A DNA stretch of 64,000 nt from DAOTWA01 sp034435955 (GCA_034435955.1 DAOTWA010000054.1:62001-126000), one strand, 5' to 3'; shown: positions 53,762 to 62,649, numbered from the stretch's first letter. Numbers and translations are program-made. Notes: generated by a model not told the origin, from the sequence alone.

Positions 53762-56067
53762 TCTTTATCCTTGACGTATTTTTCCAGCCGTTTTTTCATG
53801 CGAACTCTGGGTTGATTCTCTATCTGGTATTGGATCTGCTTCTTTACATAGTTGAGGATGATTAATAACGAATTCTTGCTGTGACGATACAAAGTTTTCG
53901 CTTTTCCATCCCCTTCGTTCACATAATAATGGTAATAGTATCCATCTCTATGCGGCTTCACGTCGTTCAAAATTACGCCCATCAGATGAGCCTTTGCCTG
54001 ATTCAAGGCATTAACAGCCTCTCTGGCCGATTGACTGCTTGCCTGACCTGACCGAAGGACCAGGAGCACATTGTCGGCCAGAGACGCCAGGATGGCCGTG
54101 TCTGCCACAGCCAGCACAGGCGGACAATCGACAATCACAACGTCAAAATGGTTTTTAAGGTCTATCATTAAACCGTCGAGGTTGGGTGCGCTGAATGCAT
54201 CCGCAAGATTCTCGGGTACCTGCCCGCTGGTCAAGACTATTAACTGGTCCGTCTGGGTGGATTTAATGAGCTCCTCCCAACTTCCTGTTTTTAGATAATC
54301 GGTCAGGCCACCATCTTGGTCAAGCCCAAATAATTGATGCACTCTGGGAAGATGGAGATCGGCATCCACCAGTAAGGCGCGTAATCCAGCTTTGGCCAGC
54401 GCAACCGCAAGGTTAGCGGCAACAATCGTTTTACCCTCTTGGGATGATGGGCTGGTAATCAAAAGCATGCCTAAAGGCGCCTCGCGTTGGGATAAGCGCA
54501 GAGAAGCGCTCAGCTTACGGAAATCTTCGGCGAACAAGGATGCCGATAACGGGTTATAGACCAGTTCCGGCTCCCCTTCGGGTAATGAGCTGACACTTCC
54601 AAGAATATGCAGGCCTGTTGCTTCAACCACATCTTCCTTTGTCCAGATTTTATTCCCCAGTCTTTCCACAATTAATGCAGCGCCGGCGCCGGTGACTAAC
54701 CCTACAAGCGCCGCAATCGCAATGTAGGTCAATCGATGCCTCTCGGGTTTTGACGGTATCTGAGCCGGCGAGGACACCACGACCGAATCGGCTGCGTTGG
54801 ATAATGTCAGCCGCAACTGGTCGCTTTCCCCCTGCAAAGCGCGGTAATCATTTTTATAATCAGCCAGGAGGTTCTCCTGTTGGGTCAGCTCAGCCTGAGC
54901 AAGGGCAGCGGAGACGCTTGCTTTCCTTATATCTTCCTGTGTCTGCGACATCTGGGCAGTCAAATCCTCGATCTGTTTTTGCAGGTTTTGGAGCTGATCG
55001 TTATAGGGCTGCGCCAGGAGAGACTGCACCTGCTCGATAAATATGCCCGCCACCGTGTCAGCGATCAGGGTGGCTTTTGAGGTATCTTTATCGACAACGC
55101 TGAGCTGTAACAACTGTGTTCCTGCCACCGATTCGATGGTAATTTGCCTGGCAAGTTGATCCACTGTCTCAGAAAGCCCCAGCTTGCGAATGGCGGCATC
55201 GAGCACCGGCTGACTTTTTAACATCGGACCATATATGAGCATCAGTCGTTCGCTGGCCGAAAGTGAGCTCGAAGACCCCGTTCCAATGACCAGGGATGGA
55301 TCGACGAGGAGCATCAATGTGGCTGTGTTCAGCCCCTGGTCCGAGGTATTTGAAATATGAGCGGCTTCAACGATTTTTACTTTATCCGTAATCTGGGATA
55401 CGGTAAGCTGTAGTTGCTGATAGTTATCCTGCAGGGAGCGATAATTGGTTTGTTGAGCGTCCAACTGTCTTTGCAGCCGCCCCTGCTCGACATCGTATGT
55501 GACTTTATTTGTGTTCAGCGTGTTGATTTTGACGGTTAGTTCATCGATGGAAGCCGATATATTGTTCATTCTGTTTTCGAGCTCGGCCATGGAGGCGTTG
55601 TATCGTTCGGCTTGAAGTTTTTGAATATGAGCAATTAACTCCTCGGCCAACGCATTGGCCAGGGAAGCGGTTTGAACTGGCGATGAACCGGTTACCGTCA
55701 ATCGGATCAACTGGGTGTCTTTGATTGGCGCTGCGGTTATCTTATCGGCCAGTTGATCTGGGGAGTCCTTTAAACCCAGTTTCGAGATGACGGCTTCTAA
55801 CACCGGCCCACTCTCCAAAAGCTGGCTGTATGTCAGAGCAAGTTGTTCGCCGGTGATGATGGAGGTATATTCACTCGTTTGTGAATCTTTGGCCGGTTGG
55901 ATGAGCAGCGTCACGGTAGATTTATACACGGGCGCCATCACCAGAGTGGCCAGAAAGGCGAGAATCACCGTTACGAGGACGAAGCCTGCGATGATCCTCG
56001 ATCTGCGACGGATGGTGGAAAATATCCAGCTAAGCTCTATTTCATTTTCATCGGACATGGGAGGCAT
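53758..56067 (-). CDS. Wzz/Wzc-like chain-length regulator and tyrosine kinase, duplicated Wzz domain
   Basis: 769 aa. An N-terminal membrane helix (about 28-48), long periplasmic coiled-coil part, second membrane helix (about 455-475) and a cytoplasmic BY-kinase with SSQEGKTIVAANLAVALA (Walker A near 545), LLVDADLHLPRVH (Walker A') and VIVDCPPVL (Walker B). A C-terminal Tyr cluster (YYYHYY near 710) is the likely autophosphorylation site. Two similar Wzz units occur: LALTYSQLLESGPVLEAVI and LMLIYGPMLKSQPVLDAAI. ATG 56067 has AAGGA close; ATG 56058 is a possible start. First gene of the polysaccharide operon. Confidence 0.9.
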   Translation of the reverse strand: MPPMSDENEIELSWIFSTIRRRSRIIAGFVLVTVILAFLATLVMAPVYKSTVTLLIQPAKDSQTSEYTSIITGEQLALTYSQLLESGPVLEAVISKLGLKDSPDQLADKITAAPIKDTQLIRLTVTGSSPVQTASLANALAEELIAHIQKLQAERYNASMAELENRMNNISASIDELTVKINTLNTNKVTYDVEQGRLQRQLDAQQTNYRSLQDNYQQLQLTVSQITDKVKIVEAAHISNTSDQGLNTATLMLLVDPSLVIGTGSSSSLSASERLMLIYGPMLKSQPVLDAAIRKLGLSETVDQLARQITIESVAGTQLLQLSVVDKDTSKATLIADTVAGIFIEQVQSLLAQPYNDQLQNLQKQIEDLTAQMSQTQEDIRKASVSAALAQAELTQQENLLADYKNDYRALQGESDQLRLTLSNAADSVVVSSPAQIPSKPERHRLTYIAIAALVGLVTGAGAALIVERLGNKIWTKEDVVEATGLHILGSVSSLPEGEPELVYNPLSASLFAEDFRKLSASLRLSQREAPLGMLLITSPSSQEGKTIVAANLAVALAKAGLRALLVDADLHLPRVHQLFGLDQDGGLTDYLKTGSWEELIKSTQTDQLIVLTSGQVPENLADAFSAPNLDGLMIDLKNHFDVVIVDCPPVLAVADTAILASLADNVLLVLRSGQASSQSAREAVNALNQAKAHLMGVILNDVKPHRDGYYYHYYVNEGDGKAKTLYRHSKNSLLIILNYVKKQIQYQIENQPRVRMKKRLEKYVKDKE

Positions 56068-56781
56068 CTTCCTTGGGGATTGGTTTCAGGCGTGCTCCGC
56101 CGATTCGACATTCATGATAGGAATGTCGTTGTTCCTGAACTTTGACCCGGCTCCATCCGCGGTACCGGTAATCTGGTTGGAAAAGGAGCCGTTTTTGGGA
56201 ACCCTATCTTTAGAAGTTACGATCTCAGCTACCTCACTGGGATGATGGCAGGGTGATGGCCTCCCAGGGTGACGGATCACATGATTTGGCTGGTTTTATG
56301 CCAATATCGCTGATGAACTGCTTGGTTTGATGAATGAGTGAAAAGGGTGAACGATTACGATATGCGTTGTGGGGGATAACCCGACCCGCCACAAATTCCA
56401 AAAGTTTATGGATAAGAGCCACCATTACCATCGTTTTCCCACCCGTTTCTACCGGTAACTTGACCGGCTTAGTCATGGCAATGTAAGGCCTTCCTCAGGC
56501 CTTGGCGGTGCAGGTATTGCAACCTGTTGCTTCAATCAATCCAATACACCAACCGTTTATTTAAGCGATGAGGCCGCGAAGTAGAGCGATCTATGTGTTA
56601 TTTATGTGTGACTTCTATTCATTCTGGGGTCATCATCGTTCGTCTTTGCACGGCCACCCCTTTCCCCCAGATATACTTCCGCGATTTTAATCCGAGATTC
56701 GAGCTCTCTCGTCCCCTGCAGTTTCCCGGTCTACACCCTTTCCTTCGACCGCAATGCCTAAACAAAGGTAAATGCGAAATA
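56068..56781. other. Long region upstream of the polysaccharide operon
   Basis: About 700 nt between the leader terminator and the first gene. It contains the small ORF at 56234-56476, a short 7-bp hairpin AAGGCCT-TCCTC-AGGCCTT at 56485-56503, and no recognised gene, tRNA or IS sequence. If the polysaccharide operon starts at the promoter at 56970-56998, this region is untranslated leader. Confidence 0.5.
56234..56476 (-). CDS. Hypothetical small ORF in the polysaccharide leader
   Basis: 80 aa beginning MTKPVKLPVETGG. The codons look ordinary, the peptide has a hydrophobic start and a basic middle (HNAYRNRSPFSLIHQTK) and shows no family that I recognise. It has no proper ribosome-binding site near the ATG; a purine-rich AGGAAGG lies about 12 nt upstream and overlaps the 56485 hairpin. 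It may be a leader gene or chance open frame. Confidence 0.25.
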   Translation of the reverse strand: MTKPVKLPVETGGKTMVMVALIHKLLEFVAGRVIPHNAYRNRSPFSLIHQTKQFISDIGIKPAKSCDPSPWEAITLPSSQ

Positions 56782-56803
56782 AAACCGGCTTGCGAGCCGG
56801 TTT
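56782..56803 (-). terminator. Intrinsic terminator in the polysaccharide leader
   Basis: AAACCGGCT at 56782-56790 pairs with AGCCGGTTT at 56795-56803 around a 4-nt loop. Read on the minus strand it is followed by TATTTC, and the end T-run is TTTTATTT. It lies just after the folded element at 56817-56864 and before the operon, the arrangement of an attenuator. Confidence 0.7.
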
Positions 56804-56816
56804 CGCTATTGGCTGG

Positions 56817-56864
56817 CCGAAAGCTCTCACCCCTCAGGGTGAAGCGACCACTTCAAGCTTTCGG
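56817..56864 (-). ncRNA. Structured leader element, three-stem fold
   Basis: CCGAAAGCT at 56817-56825 pairs with AGCTTTCGG at 56856-56864 (9 bp). Inside, TCACCC/GGGTGA (56827-56832/56837-56842) forms a hairpin, and GAAG/CTTC (56841-56844/56851-56854) a second one. The outer stem extends imperfectly on either strand, so the strand is not certain; the downstream terminator and promoter favour minus. It does not match a riboswitch consensus known to me. Confidence 0.5.
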
Positions 56865-56969
56865 GTCATCGCCGCTCACACATATTAAACGTAGCAGTTA
56901 TCAAACTTGTTACTTCATATCCCCCGATTCTATAAATAATGAAGTTAATCCTTCCGCATGCCTGAATAT

Positions 56970-56998
56970 ATAATAGCACGTAAACCGGTGATAGTCAA
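56970..56998 (-). promoter_or_regulatory. Sigma-70 promoter of the polysaccharide operon
   Basis: On the minus strand TTGACT (56993-56998) and TATTAT (56970-56975) are separated by 17 bp. Transcription would begin near 56963 and run through the folded element and terminator into the Wzz/Wzc gene about 900 nt downstream. Confidence 0.75.
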
Positions 56999-57078
56999 TC
57001 GGATTATGAAAAGGTTAGGAAATAGGTTTTTGAAATATAACGCAGTAGGTCGGCTCGATAGAAATGATGATCATAATA

Positions 57079-57107
57079 GGCTGGCAGGGAATGCGGCCCT
57101 GCCAGCC
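57079..57107 (-). terminator. Hairpin after enolase
   Basis: GGCTGGCAGGG at 57079-57089 pairs with CCCTGCCAGCC at 57097-57107 (11 bp, 7-nt loop). It is followed on the minus strand by TATTATGATC, and separates eno from the polysaccharide promoter. Confidence 0.75.
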
Positions 57108-57126
57108 TGAGCAGAGCCCCATTTAC

Positions 57127-58416
57127 TCAACGCCGCAAGGCGTCCCAACCGGCATATTTGGCGGTTTCGCCCAGCTCGGTCTCGATGCGCAGGAGTTGGT
57201 TATATTTGGCCACCCGGTCGGAACGGGCAGGCGCGCCGGTTTTAATCTGGCCCATGTTTAGCGCTACAGCCAGGTCGGCGATGGTGGTGTCCTCGGTCTC
57301 GCCGGAGCGATGTGAGGTAACCGCACGCCAGCCAGTCCGCTGGCATATCTCAACAGCCTCGATCGTCTCGGTCAATGTGCCGATCTGATTCAGCTTGACC
57401 AGGAGGGCATTCGCAGCTTTTTCCTTAATCGCCCGACGAACGCGTTCCGGATTGGTGACCAGTAAATCATCACCCACGATTTGGATCTTGTCGCCCAGTT
57501 CTTTCACCATCAACTTCCAGCTATCCCAGTCGTCCTGAGCCAGACCATCCTCGATCGATACGATAGGGAATTTCTCAACCCAATCCTTCCAGAAGGCGAC
57601 CATTTCCTCGCCGGTAAGTTGTTTGCCCTCCTTGCGCAGGTTATATTTTCCAGTGCCCTCGTCGTACAACTCAGAAGCAGCGGGGTCAATGGCGATGGCA
57701 ACCTGATCACCCGGCTTATAGCCGGCCTTTTGAATGGCTTCCAGGATGACCTCTATGGCTTCTACGTTCGTTTTCAGAGCAGGAGCGTAGCCGCCCTCAT
57801 CACCGATCAGAGTGGTGTAGCCGCGGCCTTTGAGGACTGTCTTGAGGGCCTGGTAGATTTCAGCGCTCCAGCGCAATCCTTCGGCGAAGGTGGGCGCTCC
57901 CAACGGCATAATCATGAACTCCTGGGCATCGGTGGATTGCCAGCCGGTATGGACGCCGCCGTTGAGGATATTCATCATCGGCACAGGCAGAATGTGGGCG
58001 TACACGCCCCCCAGGTAGCGGTAGAGCGGCAATCCCAGGCCGTTCGCGGCCGCTTTGGCCACCGCCAGGCTGGTTCCAAGGATGGCGTTCGCGCCCAGCT
58101 TGGATTTGTTCGGTGTGCCATCCAGCTCAAGCAAGGTCTTGTCAATGGCTTTCTGCTCGGTGGCATCCCAACCCACCAGGGCGTCGGCGATTGGGCCGTT
58201 GACGTTTTCCACAGCGATGAGGACGCCTTTGCCGTTATAGCGAGATTTGTCCCCATCGCGTAATTCCAATGCTTCGTGGATGCCGGTTGATGCCCCGGAA
58301 GGCACGGCTGCCCGCCCCCAGGTGCCATCGGCCAAGATGACTTCTACCTCGATAGTGGGATTGCCGCGCGAATCGAGGATTTCTTGCCCACTGATGGATT
58401 CGATTGTTGTGTCCAT
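57127..58416 (-). CDS. eno: Enolase
   Basis: 429 aa, canonical enolase; converts 2-phosphoglycerate to phosphoenolpyruvate. All signatures are present: EILDSRGNPTIEVEV, the mobile loop PSGASTGIHEA, NGGVHTG, GDEGGYAP, IDPAASE, IEDGLAQDD, KLNQIGTLTE, TSHRSGETED, and KTGAPARS. It is thus the functional glycolytic enzyme, in contrast to the paralogue at 44784. GAGGTGAAG lies 4-7 nt before ATG 58416. Downstream of pyrG by 141 nt, with a weak hairpin CGCCCG/CGGGCG at 58461-58477 in between. Confidence 0.97.
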   Translation of the reverse strand: MDTTIESISGQEILDSRGNPTIEVEVILADGTWGRAAVPSGASTGIHEALELRDGDKSRYNGKGVLIAVENVNGPIADALVGWDATEQKAIDKTLLELDGTPNKSKLGANAILGTSLAVAKAAANGLGLPLYRYLGGVYAHILPVPMMNILNGGVHTGWQSTDAQEFMIMPLGAPTFAEGLRWSAEIYQALKTVLKGRGYTTLIGDEGGYAPALKTNVEAIEVILEAIQKAGYKPGDQVAIAIDPAASELYDEGTGKYNLRKEGKQLTGEEMVAFWKDWVEKFPIVSIEDGLAQDDWDSWKLMVKELGDKIQIVGDDLLVTNPERVRRAIKEKAANALLVKLNQIGTLTETIEAVEICQRTGWRAVTSHRSGETEDTTIADLAVALNMGQIKTGAPARSDRVAKYNQLLRIETELGETAKYAGWDALRR

Positions 58417-58557
58417 GCTTCACCTCTCGAAAGGAAGGATATAAAGAAAAGCTGTTCCGTCGCCCGCAAACCGGGCGTTTTGGCTTTAAATCACGATTCT
58501 GTTACGTCCAGTGTGAATGAAAACCTGCAGCAAGTATAATCCTATTTGAGATTAATT

Positions 58558-60213
58558 TCACAACTCCTGGGTGTTTTGCGCAGGCATTTCGGCTTCCTGT
58601 GTCTGGATTCCCGCGCGTTCGATGACCGCCTGGAGGAAGGCCACGAAAAGGGGGTGAGGTCGGTTGGGGCGGGAGAGGAATTCCGGATGGAACTGGGTGC
58701 CCAGCATGAAGGGATGATCCGCCAGCTCGGCGATTTCTACCAGCCTGTGATCCGGAGAAAGACCGGAATAACGCATACCATGTTTTTCGAACACTTCACG
58801 GTAAGCATTATTGAACTCGAAACGATGGCGGTGGCGCTCTTCTACCAATGTCTGGCCGTAGGCGCGGGCGGCGATCGTGCCTGGTTGGAGCTGGCAAGGG
58901 TAGAGGCCCAGGCGCATCGTTCCGCCCATGTCGGTTACACCGCGTTGTTCATCCATCAGATCGATAACCGGATAGCGGGTTGAGCGGTCAAATTCGGTCG
59001 AGTTGACTTCCTCGTCCTTAAACACATGACGTCCGAACTCAACCACCATTAACTGCATCCCCAGGCACAGACCCAGATAAGGCACTTTGTGCTCACGCGC
59101 GTAGCGTGCTGCCTGGATCTTACCCTCTATGCCTCGGCTGCCAAAACCCCCTGGTACGATGATGCCGTCCACCGATTTAACGATTTCCCAACCCTTACCC
59201 TTCTCGAGCTCGGCCGAATGGACCCAATGCAGGTTTACTTCCACGCCCAAGCGGAGGGCGGCGTGTTTAATAGCCTCGCGCACGCTCATGTAAGCGTCAT
59301 GCAGCTCGACGTACTTGCCGACCAGGGCGACGTTAATGGTGGGTTTGGGGCGACGTACTTCTGCTACCAGGCGGCGCCATTCGCTCCAGTCGGGCTTTTG
59401 GCGTGGTTCCAGATTCAGGCGTTGCAAAATAAAGTCCCCGACGCCCGCTTCTTCGAGCAGCAGCGGCACTTCGTACAACACCTGGGTGGTTTCCAATGCG
59501 ACGACGGCGCGCTTTTCGACATCACAGAATAAGGCGATCTTATCGCGCAGGCTGTCGTCGACGGGGTAATCAGAGCGCGCCACGATCATATCTGGAGATA
59601 TGCCGATGGAACGCAGTTCGCGCACCGAATGCTGAGTCGGCTTGGTTTTTAGCTCGCCGGTTGCGCCGATGTACGGCAGCCATGTGACGTGGATGTGGAG
59701 GGTATTTTCACGGCCCAAATCGAAGCGAAGCTGGCGGATAGCTTCGAGGAATGGTTGTGATTCGATGTCTCCCACGGTGCCGCCGACCTCGACCAGGATC
59801 AGCTCGGCGCCGGTAGCTTTAGGAACAGCGGAGATGCGCCGCTTGATCTCGTTGGTAATATGGGGAATCACCTGAATGGTGCCGCCCAGGAAATCACCGC
59901 GGCGCTCTTTGCTGATCACCTCGGCGTAAACCTGGCCGGTGGTGACATTGCAGGCGCGGTTCAGGCGCACATCGATGAAGCGTTCGTAATGACCAAGATC
60001 CAGATCAGTTTCGGCGCCGTCATCCAGCACGAACACCTCTCCGTGCTGATACGGGCTCATCGTACCAGGGTCGACGTTGATATAGGGGTCGAGCTTTTGG
60101 ACGGCCACCTTGAAGCCGCGCTCTTTGAGCAGCCGGCCAATGGCGGCGGCGGTGACCCCTTTGCCAACCGAGCTTACCACACCACCGGTAACGAATAAAT
60201 ATTTGGTGGTCAC
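58558..60213 (-). CDS. pyrG: CTP synthase
   Basis: 551 aa, the usual length; makes CTP from UTP with ATP and glutamine. N-terminal synthetase domain has YLFVTGGVVSSVGKGVTA, KLDPYINVDPGTMSPYQHGEV and the ATP-binding signature; C-terminal class-I glutaminase has GGFGSRG, LGLCLGMQL with the catalytic Cys, and HPEFLSRP with the catalytic His. The start is GTG 60213 with GGAGG 5 nt upstream. Leader of about 200 nt contains a strong hairpin (60306-60337). Confidence 0.97.
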   Translation of the reverse strand: MTTKYLFVTGGVVSSVGKGVTAAAIGRLLKERGFKVAVQKLDPYINVDPGTMSPYQHGEVFVLDDGAETDLDLGHYERFIDVRLNRACNVTTGQVYAEVISKERRGDFLGGTIQVIPHITNEIKRRISAVPKATGAELILVEVGGTVGDIESQPFLEAIRQLRFDLGRENTLHIHVTWLPYIGATGELKTKPTQHSVRELRSIGISPDMIVARSDYPVDDSLRDKIALFCDVEKRAVVALETTQVLYEVPLLLEEAGVGDFILQRLNLEPRQKPDWSEWRRLVAEVRRPKPTINVALVGKYVELHDAYMSVREAIKHAALRLGVEVNLHWVHSAELEKGKGWEIVKSVDGIIVPGGFGSRGIEGKIQAARYAREHKVPYLGLCLGMQLMVVEFGRHVFKDEEVNSTEFDRSTRYPVIDLMDEQRGVTDMGGTMRLGLYPCQLQPGTIAARAYGQTLVEERHRHRFEFNNAYREVFEKHGMRYSGLSPDHRLVEIAELADHPFMLGTQFHPEFLSRPNRPHPLFVAFLQAVIERAGIQTQEAEMPAQNTQEL

Positions 60214-60305
60214 GATTACCTCCTCATCCTAAAATGAATTCAAGCGAATCAAACTTCTCTAATCCGATATTTCGAAGCAAATATAGAAATGATGCCATAA
60301 AGAAG

Positions 60306-60337
60306 TGGGGAGGGCCGTTGGCCGGCGCCTCCCCACC
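60306..60337 (-). promoter_or_regulatory. Strong hairpin in the pyrG leader
   Basis: GTGGGGAGG at 60306-60314 pairs with CCTCCCCAC at 60329-60337 (9 bp), with a further GGCC pair inside. On the minus strand it is followed by TTCTTTAT, so it could work as a terminator/attenuator. Located about 95 nt before the pyrG start; pyrG is controlled by attenuation in some bacteria. Confidence 0.5.
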
Positions 60338-60412
60338 TGGTTTCGGGAGCGTATCCTTGTGGAATAAATGGATACCTTCGGGTTTGCATATCCTTAATGT
60401 GTCACTGCACCA

Positions 60413-60441
60413 AGTTTACCATAGTCGCTGGGCCGATACAA
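60413..60441 (-). promoter_or_regulatory. Candidate promoter of pyrG
   Basis: Minus-strand TTGTAT (60436-60441) and TAAACT (60413-60418) are 17 bp apart. The start would lie near 60406, giving a leader of about 190 nt with the hairpin at 60306. Confidence 0.45.
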
Positions 60442-60465
60442 TTGCCATGCCCAAAAATAAATGAA

Positions 60466-60494
60466 AAACCCGGCTGATCTCTTTTTCCGGGTTT
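60466..60494 (-). terminator. Intrinsic terminator after the S1-domain gene
   Basis: AAACCCGG at 60466-60473 pairs with CCGGGTTT at 60487-60494 around 13 nt. On the minus strand it is followed by TTCATTT after the stem's T-run. Confidence 0.7.
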
Positions 60495-60512
60495 ATTGAT
60501 CCTCTCGAACGA

Positions 60513-61337
60513 TCAGGAGGTTCTGGCTTTGTGTTCGAGGGTGCGGCTCAGCAATTCCTCCTGCTCCTTGGAGATGCTCTTATTCTTTTTGCTCTTTTCA
60601 ACGGATTCTCTCTTGCGAGCCTTGGCCTTCTCCATCGCTTCACGCAAAGCAATTTCCATGGCGGTTGGATCTGGCTCGGCATGCTCTTCCGCGGATGCTT
60701 CCAGTGAAAGGCGTGATCCGACTTCTTTGCTGCGACCCTTCCGCCGACGAGCAGGTTTCTCTTTGCCGGCAGTATCTCCGCTGCGAACCGGGGTCTCAAC
60801 TTTGACCGGTTCGGGCGCTAGTGCTTTCAGGCTCAGTTTGATCTGCTTTTTGCGGCGGTTAACATCCAGCACCAATGCTTCGACCTCATCCCCTTCTTTT
60901 ACGATTTCGGAAGGAGTATGGACGTAACCATGGGCCAGCTCGCTGATGTGGATCAAACCCGGACGCTCGGCGCCAATATCGATAAAAGCGCCGAATTTTT
61001 CCAGGCGCACTACCTTGCCGTGAACGGTCATCCCTTTCTTGATATCCCGCCACTCCAGATCGAGCGGCTTGATCATTGTCAGTTCAATGTGATCCTCGCG
61101 GACGCGCTTCACCCATACGTCGACCGTTTGTCCTACCTGGACTACATCCTCCACACGCTTGACGGGCTGATTGTCGTTCGTGGGCGCCAGTTGTGAGATG
61201 TGAAGGAAACCCGGTTTTTCCTGGCCGATATCCAAAATAGCTCCTGCCAGAGTGGTCTTGGTCACCGTACCGGTAAAATGCATCTTTGGTTTCACTTCGC
61301 TCACGCGATCTTGTTCCAATATAACGCTGTTTTCCAT
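60513..61337 (-). CDS. S1 RNA-binding-domain protein
   Basis: 274 aa. Two S1 domains: the first about 20-95 (FTGTVTKTTLAGAILDIG, GFLHISQL), the second about 105-180 (VHGKVVRLEKFGAFIDIG, PGLIHISEL). A long charged Lys/Arg/Glu tail follows. Single-stranded RNA binding is expected, perhaps in ribosome or mRNA turnover; similar to S1-like proteins related to RpsA but much shorter. ATG 61337 has GGAG 9 nt upstream; a GTG at 61352 is an alternative. An extended -10 lies at 61376-61384. Confidence 0.88.
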   Translation of the reverse strand: MENSVILEQDRVSEVKPKMHFTGTVTKTTLAGAILDIGQEKPGFLHISQLAPTNDNQPVKRVEDVVQVGQTVDVWVKRVREDHIELTMIKPLDLEWRDIKKGMTVHGKVVRLEKFGAFIDIGAERPGLIHISELAHGYVHTPSEIVKEGDEVEALVLDVNRRKKQIKLSLKALAPEPVKVETPVRSGDTAGKEKPARRRKGRSKEVGSRLSLEASAEEHAEPDPTAMEIALREAMEKAKARKRESVEKSKKNKSISKEQEELLSRTLEHKARTS

Positions 61338-61375
61338 AGCGCGATTCTCCACAAACCAAGTTTTCGCGGATGGAG

Positions 61376-61384
61376 ATTATACCA
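61376..61384 (-). promoter_or_regulatory. Extended -10 of the S1-domain gene
   Basis: Minus-strand TGGTATAAT, identical to the element in front of the CpXC gene at 6567. It is about 39 nt upstream of the start codon. Confidence 0.55.
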
Positions 61385-61497
61385 CTTAATGCTGGCGCTT
61401 GGATTGTTAGACAATTTGTTTTGCTCTTTCTCCTTTGTTATCCGCCCGTCCATCGCCTCATGGGGAAATTGCTGGAGCAACTCGTACGGGGCTACTG

Positions 61498-62649
61498 TCA
61501 ACCGCTGGTGGCGGACTCGCCCAGGGTCACCTTAATGGTCAGGACATGTTGCCCTCTTACCACGGTAAGTTCCACGGTCTGGTTCGGGGAGTAAGTGAAC
61601 AACGCATTCATATATGGGTGGTTATTATCCAGCTTGATGTCACCGATCTGGGTGATGATATCGCCGCGCTGCAATCCGGCCACATCGGCAGGGCTTCCGG
61701 GGATGACCTGTGAAATGTAAACACCCCACTGTACGGGCAGACCATAAGCATTGGCGATATCCGGGGTGATCCATTGCCAGCGGATACCCAGGTATGGGCG
61801 AGAAACGTAGCCGTGTTCGATCAATTGCTCAGCAACAGCCCTGGCGGTGTTGGAGGGAATGGCAAATCCGAGACCCTCGGCTACGTCACCGCTTAGGCCG
61901 GCGCTGCGAATGATCAAGGTATTAATGCCGATCACCTGGCCTAAGAGATTGACCAGCGGTCCGCCGGAATTGCCATGGTTGATGGCGGCATCGGTCTGGA
62001 TAAGGCCTTCCATCTGGTAACCATTGCCGGTGTCGATGCTACGGCCGGTGGCGCTGACGACCCCCAAAGTGACGGTGTTTTTAAAATCACCGAGCGGTGA
62101 GCCGATGGCAATGACCGTTTCTCCGGGTTTGAGCGCATCAGAGTTGCCCAGCTCGGCCACAGCGGGCATTTTCCCTTCGGTCTTCAGCACGGCCAAATCG
62201 GAAAAGCGGTCAGTGCCGATGATCTTGGCGGGGAGCTGCTGACCATTGGCGAGGATGATGTCCACCTGATCGGCGCCCTCGACAACGTGGTTATTGGTCA
62301 GGATGTAGCCCTGGTCGGAGATGATGACGCCGCTGCCGCTGACCTGCTGGTCGGGGGTGAGGCCAAAAAACCCCAACTGGCCTTTTATCGTGCTCACCAC
62401 TGTGACCACTGACGGCCCGACTTTAGCCACTGCATCGGTGACAGCGGTATTGATGTCGGCCGTGTAGACCCGAATGACCTGTTCTGCCGCCGGAGTGGAA
62501 GCTGGTTTCGGCGCTGGCGCTAAGGTCGGCGTGGGCCTGGACTGAAAGGTGGAATACACAGCCAGCCCGCCTGCGAAGGCCCCCGCCAGCGCAGATGCAC
62601 CGGCTACTACAATAATGAAAGCCACATAAAGCACCCTTTTTGCGGACAT
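61498..62649 (-). CDS. HtrA/DegP-like serine protease with PDZ domain
   Basis: 383 aa. An N-terminal signal anchor (about 5-30), a Pro/Ala linker, a trypsin-like domain with catalytic His in TNNHVVEG, Asp in SDLAVLK and Ser in GNSGGPL, and a C-terminal PDZ domain (SPADVAGLQRGDIITQIGD). One PDZ, so of the DegS/HtrA type that degrades misfolded envelope proteins. ATG 62649 has GGAGG 8 nt upstream; the GTG at 62664 is an alternative. Confidence 0.93.
   Translation of the reverse strand: MSAKRVLYVAFIIVVAGASALAGAFAGGLAVYSTFQSRPTPTLAPAPKPASTPAAEQVIRVYTADINTAVTDAVAKVGPSVVTVVSTIKGQLGFFGLTPDQQVSGSGVIISDQGYILTNNHVVEGADQVDIILANGQQLPAKIIGTDRFSDLAVLKTEGKMPAVAELGNSDALKPGETVIAIGSPLGDFKNTVTLGVVSATGRSIDTGNGYQMEGLIQTDAAINHGNSGGPLVNLLGQVIGINTLIIRSAGLSGDVAEGLGFAIPSNTARAVAEQLIEHGYVSRPYLGIRWQWITPDIANAYGLPVQWGVYISQVIPGSPADVAGLQRGDIITQIGDIKLDNNHPYMNALFTYSPNQTVELTVVRGQHVLTIKVTLGESATSG

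Noticed and set aside
27884..56067. Phosphonate pathway based on PEP mutase
   Set aside because: The enolase-like gene recalls phosphonate biosynthesis, but no PEP mutase or phosphonopyruvate decarboxylase motif was found in the window.
56775..56998. Cyclic-di-GMP (GEMM) riboswitch in front of the polysaccharide operon
   Set aside because: The conserved GEMM segments are not present by eye, so I report an unassigned structured leader instead.
56963..57060. JUMPstart/ops element (GGCGGTAGC-type) in the leader
   Set aside because: No matching sequence seen in the leader.
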